Source: Deltaproteobacteria bacterium (GTDB taxonomy: Bacteria > Myxococcota > UBA727 > VGSZ01). From it: a stretch of DNA of 64,000 nucleotides. Of this stretch, positions 11,349 to 18,408 are shown piece by piece (positions within the stretch are counted from its first letter, which is position 1; the number at the start of each line of letters is the position of its first letter). The stretch is taken from NCBI GenBank assembly GCA_016177705.1, contig JACOUT010000009.1, forward strand, positions 459,519 to 523,518, given 5' to 3'. The notes below the pieces were generated by a model, which saw only the letters and a program-made list of their open reading frames with translations, searched no databases and was not told the origin of the DNA. A program made the position numbers and the translations under genes.

Positions 11349-12608
11349 TCAGGATCGGGGCGCAGGAGCCGTCATCGGCGCGATCTCCGGCCGCGGGAAG
11401 GCCAAGGAGATCTCGGTGCCGGGCGCGCCGCGCAGCTCGAGCGTGCCGCCGAGCTGTCGGCCGAGCTGGTGCATCAGCTTCAGGCCGAGCGAGCGCAGCC
11501 GGTGGACCTCCAGGCCCGGTGGCAGCCCCACGCCGTCGTCGCGCACGGTGAGCCGGTGGCCCTCGCTCGTCGATGCGAGCTCGATCGAGATGTGCCCGTG
11601 CCGCTCACCCGGGAAGCCGTGCTTGAGGCTGTTCGAGATCGCCTCGGTCACGATCAGGCCGCAGGGGATGGCCTGGTCGATGGGAAGCTGCGAGTCGCCG
11701 CCGGCTTCGACGCTCACCGCGACGCGCCCCTCGGCGGCGCCGTAGGCCTTGAGCAGGTTGGCGGCCAGGGTCTGCACGTATGCGCCGAACCCCACCTGGC
11801 TCAGATCGTCGGACCGGTACAGGTGTTCGTGCACCAGGGCCAGCGCGGCGATGCGCGCCTGGCTCTCGGTCACGAAGACGACCAGCTCGGGGTCGGTCCG
11901 GCCGCCGAGCTGGAGCCGCATCATGCTCGAGACCACCTGCAGGTTGTTCTTCACCCGGTGGTGGATCTCGCGGAGCAGCGCCTCCTTCTCGCGCAGGGCG
12001 GCCTCGATCCGAGCGGCGGCCTCGCGCTCCTGGGTGACGTCGCGAGAAACGCACATCACCTCCCGCTGGCCGACCGGCACGACCAGGGTCTCCCAGATGC
12101 CGGGAAGGCCACCCTGTCCCGGCGCCTCCAACCGCTGCGGCGCCGAGGTGGCCAGCGCCTGGTCGATGGCTACGCGCAAGCGCGCCCGGACGGCGGGGTC
12201 GATCGAGGGGATGTCCTCGAGCGTCTTGCCGACGAGGTCCGCTGGCGGCGAGCTGAGTGGAGCGCCGCCCGGCACGTGGCTATCGAGCACCCGTCCTTCG
12301 TGGTCGAGGCGAAACAGCACGAAGGGGATGGCCGCGAGCAGCGCCGCGCTGCGGGCCTCGCTGCGCGACAGCGCGAGTGCGCGCATGCGCACGCGCGCGT
12401 CCAGCTCCTCGTTGAGCGCGCGCAGCTCCGCCTCGGACGCCTGCAGCGCCTCGACCCGGGCCCCGAGCTCCTCGGCCAGCATGTTGAGCCCGACGACGAC
12501 GGCGTCGAGGCCGTCGCTGGCCGGCGACGGCACGCCGCGCGCCGTCAGGTCGCCGCCGGCCAAGCGCACCAGCAGCTCGATGATCGCGTCGACGCGCGCG
12601 TCGGTCAT
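11349..12608 (-). CDS. Soluble PAS / HisKA_2 sensor histidine kinase
   Basis: A 419-residue kinase without membrane segments. In order: short N-terminal helix with a HAMP-like GGDLTARGVP; coiled coil (about 48-90; EALQASEAELRALNEELDAR); PAS domain (about 92-190); the HisKA_2 phosphoacceptor region LREIHHRVKNNLQVVSSMM with the His near residue 211; and an HATPase domain with ISNSLKHGFPG (N box) and VRDDGVGLPPG (G1 box). It overlaps the upstream STAS-like gene by ATGA, so the two are made together. It probably phosphorylates the adjacent single-domain regulator. Confidence 0.9.
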   Translation of the reverse strand: MTDARVDAIIELLVRLAGGDLTARGVPSPASDGLDAVVVGLNMLAEELGARVEALQASEAELRALNEELDARVRMRALALSRSEARSAALLAAIPFVLFRLDHEGRVLDSHVPGGAPLSSPPADLVGKTLEDIPSIDPAVRARLRVAIDQALATSAPQRLEAPGQGGLPGIWETLVVPVGQREVMCVSRDVTQEREAAARIEAALREKEALLREIHHRVKNNLQVVSSMMRLQLGGRTDPELVVFVTESQARIAALALVHEHLYRSDDLSQVGFGAYVQTLAANLLKAYGAAEGRVAVSVEAGGDSQLPIDQAIPCGLIVTEAISNSLKHGFPGERHGHISIELASTSEGHRLTVRDDGVGLPPGLEVHRLRSLGLKLMHQLGRQLGGTLELRGAPGTEISLAFPRPEIAPMTAPAPRS

Positions 12609-13009
12609 GCCAGGTAGCCGCGCAGCCAGGCCACCGCGGCCTCCTCCTCGGTGAAGAGGCGGGTGGGCAACGGCAGGCGGTTCAGGCCGATGAAGAAGTT
12701 CGCGAGGATTCGGCTCGCCGGCGATCCCACGACGATGGCGATGGCCGCGATCACCGGTGCGGCCTCGGGGCTGGCGTAATCGGCCCGCGCCGCGCCGTTG
12801 ATCCCAGCCCCTGCGCGGAGGTCGACGAGCAGCGGGCGCGCTCGGTCGGGCGAGAGCGTGCGGCAGGCCTCGACGTTGGCGACGGCGTCCTCGAGCGTCT
12901 GGTAGGCGCCTTGCTTCACGATCGAAGAGAGCAGCCCGTCTTCCCGCAGACGCGCGATGTTCGTGCGGGTCTCCAGGACGCTGGAGTAGCCGGGATCGAC
13001 GGCGCTCAT
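12605..13009 (-). CDS. DUF7793/STAS-like protein, paralogue B2
   Basis: A 134-residue paralogue of 9989-10393: DGLLSSIVKQGAYQTLEDA, VANVEACRTLSP, RPLLVDLRAG, VVGSPASRILANFFIGLN and RLFTEEEAAVAWLRGYL. ATGA overlaps on both sides couple it to paralogue A2 upstream and the histidine kinase downstream. That places it between a STAS-like partner and a kinase in one translation unit, so a complex of the three is a reasonable inference. Confidence 0.8.
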   Translation of the reverse strand: MSAVDPGYSSVLETRTNIARLREDGLLSSIVKQGAYQTLEDAVANVEACRTLSPDRARPLLVDLRAGAGINGAARADYASPEAAPVIAAIAIVVGSPASRILANFFIGLNRLPLPTRLFTEEEAAVAWLRGYLA

Positions 13010-13425
13010 CGATCGCCTCCCGGCGTGGGCAGGAAGCGACGCAGCCAGGCCAGGGCCTCTGCCTCGTCGGTGAACAGGCGCATCGGAGCCACCGGGCGGT
13101 CCACCGTGAGGAAGAAGTTCCCCAACACGCGGCTCACCGGCGAACCGATGAGCAGCGCCACCACGGAGCACACCTCGGCCACTTCGCCGCCGGCGTAGTA
13201 GCGGCGCGCGGCGCTGTCGGCCGAGCCGATCGGGCGCAGGTCGACCTGCACCGGCAGGCGCCGCTGCCCGGCGAGCCTCGCGCAGGCCTGGATGTTCTCG
13301 ACGGCGTCCTCGAGCGTCATGTGGGCACCGGCATAGCTGACGGCGCGAATGATGTCGTCGTCACCGCGCCAGAGACGCATGGTGCTCGTCGTCACCTCGC
13401 CGAACTGCACGTCCCCCGCCACCAT
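13006..13425 (-). CDS. DUF7793/STAS-like protein, paralogue A2
   Basis: A 139-residue paralogue of 10390-10809: DDIIRAVSYAGAHMTLEDA, VENIQACARL, PVQVDLRPIGSADSAARR, LLIGSPVSRVLGNFFLTVD and RLFTDEAEALAWLRRFL. The ATG at 13425 aligns with the start of paralogue A1, so longer frames are rejected. It is the first gene of the coupled A2-B2-kinase set. Confidence 0.8.
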   Translation of the reverse strand: MVAGDVQFGEVTTSTMRLWRGDDDIIRAVSYAGAHMTLEDAVENIQACARLAGQRRLPVQVDLRPIGSADSAARRYYAGGEVAEVCSVVALLIGSPVSRVLGNFFLTVDRPVAPMRLFTDEAEALAWLRRFLPTPGGDR

Positions 13426-13549
13426 GCCGAGGATTGTCGGCGCCAGCGGCATGGCGCGCAAGGGGCACGCCGCGGCTGCCCCTGAGCGCGTGGCGTCAGG
13501 CGCTCCGACGCTTGACCGGCGATGCGCCCACGTGGTCCCGCCCGCCAGT

Positions 13550-14524
13550 TTGAGCACCCGCGCACGCACGCTCGTCGCCGCCATCGTCCTTGCCCTCTCG
13601 TCCGGTTGCGCCGCGGTGGGCGAGTACTACGGCTTTCGGACGACCGTCGGTGGCGAGCAGGAGCACCTCAGAGCCAAGGGCCAGCCACTCTCGGGTCAGG
13701 TGAAGCGGGGGGCGCTCGTTGGCGGGGCGCCGCTCGGCGAGGGCGCCCTGGCCGCCGGTTCGGCCGACACGGCGGTGCTGCTGACGTCCTGGCAAGGCGA
13801 GCGCGCCTGCTTAGTCACGGAGGCCGACCGTTTCTCGTCGACCTACAGCATGGACGAGGTCAAGACCGTGCTGGGCGGCATGCGTGTCCTCGCGCTCGCG
13901 CGCGAGGCGCTGGCGCCGACCGAGGTGCTGTACACCGAGGACGGCAGCGCGCCGCGCGTCGAGATCGTCGACGTCACGCCGGCGGACGAGACCCACGGCA
14001 AGTGGCGCTGGAACGAGGTGCGCGAGCGGCGCGAGCGCTCGACCTACTACGGTTACCTCGTCGAAGCGTGCGTCAAGGCGCCCGCCATCGGCACGAGCTC
14101 GAAGATCCTCGGCCTGTGGTTCGTCAGCCCCGCCATCGAGGGGCTCGACTGGCTCTTCGGCGTCGCCGAGCCCTATCGCAAGCAGCTTGTCACCTGGCAG
14201 CTCGTCGACGGCGCTGCGTCTCCCGAGCCGACCACCCCTGCGCCACAGCTCGCGCTCGATCGCACGACCTTCACGGTGGGAGAGGAGATCGCCGTGCGGT
14301 ACAACCAGCCGCTGGTGGCTCCGGCGGGTCAGCAGTACTGGCTCACGCTGGTGGCCGCCGACGCACCCGGCACCGAGCACGGCACCTGGCACTCTGTGCT
14401 GCCGTCAGCCAGCTCGGACAAGCTGGTCGCCGATCGCGCGGGCAGCCAAGAGGTTCGCCTGCATGACCTCTATCCCCGCCACAGCGCGCGCGTGCTGCAC
14501 TGGGTTCGCGTGGTCGTGAGGTAG
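13550..14524 (+). CDS. Predicted lipoprotein of unknown function
   Basis: About 324 residues. The N-terminus is a lipoprotein signal (RTLVAAIVLALSSGC, lipobox LSSGC), followed by GEYYGFRTTVGGEQEHL and a mixed alpha/beta body. The C-terminal third (about 245-324) looks like an Ig-like beta domain (LALDRTTFTVGEEIAVRYN, WVRVVVR ending). No ATG lies close to the signal peptide; TTG at 13550 or GTG at 13532 is the likely start, and the ATG at 13349 is rejected because it lies antisense to paralogue A2. I do not recognise the family. Confidence 0.7.
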   Translation: MSTRARTLVAAIVLALSSGCAAVGEYYGFRTTVGGEQEHLRAKGQPLSGQVKRGALVGGAPLGEGALAAGSADTAVLLTSWQGERACLVTEADRFSSTYSMDEVKTVLGGMRVLALAREALAPTEVLYTEDGSAPRVEIVDVTPADETHGKWRWNEVRERRERSTYYGYLVEACVKAPAIGTSSKILGLWFVSPAIEGLDWLFGVAEPYRKQLVTWQLVDGAASPEPTTPAPQLALDRTTFTVGEEIAVRYNQPLVAPAGQQYWLTLVAADAPGTEHGTWHSVLPSASSDKLVADRAGSQEVRLHDLYPRHSARVLHWVRVVVR

Positions 14525-14556
14525 CACGGCAGTAGCGCTGCCGAGCGCGCGCGGGG

Positions 14557-14937
14557 TCACCCAGACGGCTTCTTCACCTCGAGCCCAAAGCGGCCGAGCA
14601 CGCCCATCCGCTGCGCGCTCGGTGCGGGTGCGCGCGCGCCGACGGGAACATGATCGAGGGCTCCCCGGGCCTCACCGAGGGCGCGCGCCGCGCGATCGGC
14701 GCCGGGCGAGGCCTCCGTGAGCAACTCTCGAAGCACCTGCGTGATCTCCGTGGCGAGGTCCGGCGGCAGCGGATGAGCCGCCAAGTACGCACGCACCGCC
14801 GCGCCGACCTGCGCACCATCTGTGCCACGGGCGATGCCGGCCCGCTGCGCGAACGCGACCACGAGGTGCGACGAGATCGGATCCAGCTCCTCGGCGCCGG
14901 TGCCGAGCAGCATGAGGGCAAGGACCTCGCCGACCAC
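14557..14937 (-). CDS. Small unknown protein, probably 5'-frameshifted
   Basis: The frame from 14937 encodes 126 residues (GTGAEELDPISSHLVVAFAQ, ATEITQVLRELLTE) with normal composition and no recognised domain. The upstream gene overlaps an ATG at 15014 by ATGA, and that frame begins MMDAGSRILTVLE. It then falls into an Arg/Ser-rich shadow, while this frame continues sensibly from HREDGTPLYSDDVVGEV. A single-base change near 14975-14982, inside a strong hairpin, would join the two into about 152 residues. It may be a real frameshift or a sequencing error in the hairpin. Confidence 0.6.
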   Translation of the reverse strand: MVGEVLALMLLGTGAEELDPISSHLVVAFAQRAGIARGTDGAQVGAAVRAYLAAHPLPPDLATEITQVLRELLTEASPGADRAARALGEARGALDHVPVGARAPAPSAQRMGVLGRFGLEVKKPSG

Positions 14938-14960
14938 GTCGTCGGAGTACAGCGGCGTGC

Positions 14961-14994
14961 CATCCTCACGGTGCGCTCGAGCACCGTGAGGATG
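14961..14994. repeat. Strong 14-base-pair hairpin at the frameshift
   Basis: The arms CATCCTCACGGTGC and GCACCGTGAGGATG are perfectly complementary around the loop GCTCGA. It lies inside the 5' part of the gene at 14557-15014, exactly where the reading frame changes. Confidence 0.85.
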
Positions 14995-15010
14995 CGAGAA
15001 CCGGCGTCCA

Positions 15011-15751
15011 TCATCCCTTGAGCGCCCGCAGCTTCTCGAGGAGCTGCATGAGCGCGGCGAGATCCTGGTCGAGGTACTGCGCGCGGCGCCCCCGAGCGGC
15101 GTCTTCGAGGCCGTTCAACACCTTGCCGTGAAGGTCGGACAGCGACTCCTTGAGGCGCAGCGCCTCCTCGTTGCCTCCCGCCTCGAGCTGCTCCCGGGTG
15201 GTGCGCACCGAGCTTTGCTTGGTCGGCCCCATGGCGCTGCGGAGGTCCTCGTAGACCGGCCGCATGGCGTCGGCGATGGCCAGGCTGATGTCGTCAGAGG
15301 GGATCGGCGGGCTCTTCCTCACGCCCTTCTCGAGATCCCTCACCATGGCCTCGAGCGCGTCGACATGCGACTGCAGCGCGCTCCGCTCGGCGGGCGCGCT
15401 CGTCGTGATCGGTGCGGCCGGCTTCGTGGGCGGCGCCTCGACCGGCTTCTTCTTGTTGTGCCGGAGGATCGACTTCATAGTGGCGAGGTCGCCGCTCTCT
15501 GCGGCCTGCAAGAGCGCTGCTTTCTGCCCGGGCGAGGTGGCTTTCTCGAGGACGTTTGCCGGCACCAAGCCGCGGCGGATGGCGGCAGCAGACGCGACCC
15601 CCTGGATCGCCTCCTGGACGGCGGGGCCGCCGGTGCGGCTCAGGTTCTCGACGCCGGCCAGCAGCACGGCGTGGGCGAGATCGCGAAACAGCCCCGGAGG
15701 GAAGATCGCGTCGGCGAGCTTGCCGAGGGAACGCAGCCCGCGAAACGCCAA
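15011..15751 (-). CDS. Unknown cytosolic protein, TTG start
   Basis: A 246-residue protein with no signal peptide. The N-terminal third is hydrophobic and helical (LFRDLAHAVLLAGVENLSRTG). A Lys/Pro/Ala linker (KKKPVEAPPTKPAAP) follows, then a helical C-terminal half likely to form coiled coils (DALEAMVRDLEKGVRK, LAALMQLLEKLRALKG). The frame is open upstream to 15889 without an ATG or GTG, so TTG at 15751 is the only plausible start. It is coupled by ATGA to the small downstream gene. A phasin-like or scaffold role is possible but not shown. Confidence 0.65.
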   Translation of the reverse strand: MAFRGLRSLGKLADAIFPPGLFRDLAHAVLLAGVENLSRTGGPAVQEAIQGVASAAAIRRGLVPANVLEKATSPGQKAALLQAAESGDLATMKSILRHNKKKPVEAPPTKPAAPITTSAPAERSALQSHVDALEAMVRDLEKGVRKSPPIPSDDISLAIADAMRPVYEDLRSAMGPTKQSSVRTTREQLEAGGNEEALRLKESLSDLHGKVLNGLEDAARGRRAQYLDQDLAALMQLLEKLRALKG

Positions 15752-16083
15752 GAACGCGTCGGCCGACTTGAGCTCGGGGGGCGCAGACGGGGACCCCTTG
15801 AGGGGCCGAGGTGACGGCTTTTCGACGCGCGTGGCCCGGCAATAGCGCCACGGGGCAGGGCATCGCGTGACGACGATCGCGATTGTTCATCGAAGGCTCG
15901 CGAGCCCTACGCCCGCACGGTCGCAGCGGTTCCTGCAGGGCAGACGCGCCCCGTCGGCGCCCGCCCTCGGCCCGGCTCGACCCTACGGCTTGGCAGCCTC
16001 GAGCGCCCGGCGGCGCGCCTTCGCCGGCGACGGCAACAGCCACACCCGCGGCACTGGCCGGGCGAGCGAGCGCAGCGGCACGA

Positions 16084-17049
16084 TCATCGCCGACGCAGCA
16101 GCAGCGCGAAGCACAGCGCGAGCGTGGCCGCGGCCGCGCCCGTGCTCCCCGGCGCGGTGTGCGTGCTCGCATCGCACCCACACGCGCCGAAGACGCCGTC
16201 ACAGGTCGCCAGTTCCTCGGTGCCGGGCGGGCGCGGCAGCGGATCGCCCTCAATCGTCTGGGAAGCGACCACCTCGAGGGTGTGCGGGTCCCAGGCGACG
16301 ATGTGGAGCGACGGCGCGAGGCCGACACAGCCGATGCCTGCGACCAGGTTGAGCGTGTCCGTGGCGGCCGGGTCGACGAGCATCGAGTCCGCGTCATAGA
16401 AATGAACGTTGCTCCGGTGGTCGTCGGTGAACATCTGCGTGTCGGCTACCGAGAGCACCACCGGGCCGCCCGAAAGCGACAGCGTCACGGCCATTGGCAC
16501 CTCCATGCCACCGGGACCGTCGGTGCAGTCGTTCCCCTCGTCGATGCACTCCCCACCGCAGTCTGCTGACAGCTCGCCCAGCGCCACGGAGGCGTCGACG
16601 ATGGCGAAGGCCTCGGGAGTCGACGGCGGAGTGCTCGGCTCTTCGACGACCAGCAACTCCGCGGTGATGGTGACCTCGCTGCTGGTCTCGAGCGAGATCT
16701 GCTGCGTCGTCAGGCGATAGACGTCGCCCGGCTGTGCGTCGTCCGGTACCCGGACCGCTGCCGATCGCCCGATGATGTGCACGGAGGCCGGGTCGACGGC
16801 CGCGCGCCCCGCGGGCGCCTGTACCGTGCCAACGACCCCCGTGAGCTCGTGGCCGGGCGCCTCCGCGATCCACCAGGCGGAACCAAGCGCCGCGGAGCGC
16901 GCGTCGTGTGGCGGCGGCACCAGCTCGCCCCCCGGGATCCAGCCGAGGTCTTCGTTGAGGGTCGGACAGCTCGCGTCGTGCGTGGCAAAGGTCGGGGTGC
17001 CCTGCAGTTGTTGGATGAGCAGGCCGGCGACGAGGAGAGTGGGCGTCAT
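16084..17049 (-). CDS. Secreted MYXO-CTERM protein of unknown function
   Basis: A 321-residue protein with a short hydrophobic N-terminus (TPTLLVAGLLIQQ) and a secreted beta-rich body with few cysteines (DCGGECIDEGNDCTDGPGG). The C-terminus reads CGCDASTHTAPG, then a hydrophobic helix (AAAATLALCFALL) and RRR, a MYXO-CTERM-type tail. Internal text (VEVVASQTIEGDPLPRPPG) is not diagnostic. It is flanked on the left by about 190 bases with nothing recognisable and on the right by about 195 bases before the MITE. Confidence 0.8.
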   Translation of the reverse strand: MTPTLLVAGLLIQQLQGTPTFATHDASCPTLNEDLGWIPGGELVPPPHDARSAALGSAWWIAEAPGHELTGVVGTVQAPAGRAAVDPASVHIIGRSAAVRVPDDAQPGDVYRLTTQQISLETSSEVTITAELLVVEEPSTPPSTPEAFAIVDASVALGELSADCGGECIDEGNDCTDGPGGMEVPMAVTLSLSGGPVVLSVADTQMFTDDHRSNVHFYDADSMLVDPAATDTLNLVAGIGCVGLAPSLHIVAWDPHTLEVVASQTIEGDPLPRPPGTEELATCDGVFGACGCDASTHTAPGSTGAAAATLALCFALLLRRR

Positions 17050-17244
17050 CTGTCGCTCCGAAGCACGTTACGCGCCAAGGCACGGACGGCGGCCCGCTGC
17101 GGCGAGCACACGCGCGACACACCCGAGCGCGCCAAGGGCCGCCACGGCCCCACACGACCGACCCCACGAACACGGGGCCGCGGGCCAGAAGGCGTCGAGT
17201 TGCCCATTGCAGGGCTGTGACTCAGAATGTGCAACTAACTGGAC

Positions 17245-17388
17245 TAGGGCGTGTCCCTGAAGTGCTGCGAGGCCCCCTCCCCGTGGAGTCAATGGACCTC
17301 GACAGCTCCCCCGATTTCGGGGGAGGAGCTTGACGTCGACGAGTTGACTTGAGGGTGGGGGCCCTGGGGAGTTCAGGGACACGCCCTA
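17245..17388. mobile_element. MITE with TA target duplication
   Basis: The 17-base ends TAGGGCGTGTCCCTGAA (17245-17261) and TTCAGGGACACGCCCTA (17372-17388) are perfect inverted copies. The interior is also nearly self-complementary (GGCCCCCtCCC with GGGtGGGGGCC; central CCCCCGATTTCGGGGG), so the 144-base unit folds as one long hairpin. TA at both outer ends fits the TA duplication of IS630/Tc1-type transposons. There is no coding capacity. It sits at the damaged 5' end of the ATPase pseudogene. Confidence 0.85.
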
Positions 17389-17390
17389 AC

Positions 17391-18279
17391 AGGGGTTTCA
17401 GCGCAACCATCGCCCGCGCCGCGGCACAACGCCCGGTGGTCGTGCTGACCGGCGCTCGCCGGACGAGTCGCCGTCTCCGAGCTCGAGCCGCTCTCGTTCG
17501 TCGAGATCCACGCAGCGCTCCCTGGCATCACGGTCGAGCAAGCGCTGCTGCGCGGCGGTTACCCCGAGCTCTACGACGATCCCACGCTCGACGCCGGCGA
17601 CTACTACCGCTCCTACCTGGCGACCTACCTCGAGCGCGACGTCCGCTCGATGCTGAACGTCGGCAGCCTGCGCGACTTCGAGCGCTTCGTGCGCGCGTGC
17701 GCCTTGCGCTCGGCCCAGCTCCTCAACAAGGCGGAGCTGGCGCGCGATGTCGGCGTCAGCTCGCCCACCGCGAACCAGTGGCTCGGCGTGCTGGCGGCGT
17801 CGAACCAGGTCTTTCTGCTCGAGCCGTGGTTCGCCAACGGCACCCGCTCGGTAGTGAAGAGCCCCAAGCTCTACTTTGGCGACGCCGGCTTCATGGCCTG
17901 GCTGCTCGGCATTCGCACCGAGGAGGAGCTGCTGCGCTCGCCGTATGTCGGTGCCATCTGGGAGACCTTCGTGTGCGCCGAGCTGCGCAAGCGGCAGCGC
18001 GCGACGGAGGGCGGCGTGTCGCTGCACTTCTGGCGCGACCGGGGCCGTGAGGCCGACTTCCTCATCCACCGCGGCGGTCGCTTCGAGCTGATGGAGGCCA
18101 AGTGGACGCGCTCACCGACCGAGCGCGACGCTGCCGCCCTCAGCGCGGTCGCCGAGGTGCTCGGGGAAAGGCGCGTGGTCCGCAAGCGCATCCTGTGCCG
18201 CAGCGACGCCAGCTACCCCATCGGTGGCGCCGTCGTTGCGGGCCCGACCGATCCCTGGTTCGACGGCGACCAAAGCTAG
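17391..18279 (+). pseudogene. Deleted AAA-type ATPase with C-terminal DUF4143
   Basis: The left piece reads ATIARAAAQRPVVVLTGARR, the stretch that should lead into the Walker A motif. The frame then changes abruptly to ALAGRVAVSELEPLSFVEIH, which in intact relatives lies about 80 residues further on. The join falls on GGCGCTCGCCGG, which fits both sides. The Walker A and B region is gone and a stop (17446-17448) separates the frames. The rest (GGYPELYDDP, YLATYLERDVRSMLNVGSL, then DUF4143 with SKxPKLYFGDAGFMAWLL and READFLIHRGGR) is intact to 18279. The 5' end abuts the MITE. Confidence 0.85.
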
Positions 18280-18408
18280 GGGCGCAGCTCGAGCGGCCGT
18301 TCGCGTCGCGGGGCTCCCACTGGCCGGGCGTTTCCTGGCTGCACGAACGGACGTGCCGCCAGGAGGCGGCACCAGCGCGCGAACGCGCCGGCCGGCTACG
18401 ATCGAACG

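Noticed and set aside
13349..13549. ATG-started N-terminal extension of the lipoprotein gene
   Set aside because: It lies antisense to a STAS-like gene and would bury the lipoprotein signal inside the protein.
17391..18279. Intact ATPase-linked defence gene
   Set aside because: Walker A and B are deleted and the frame is broken by a stop and shift, so no ATPase can be made.
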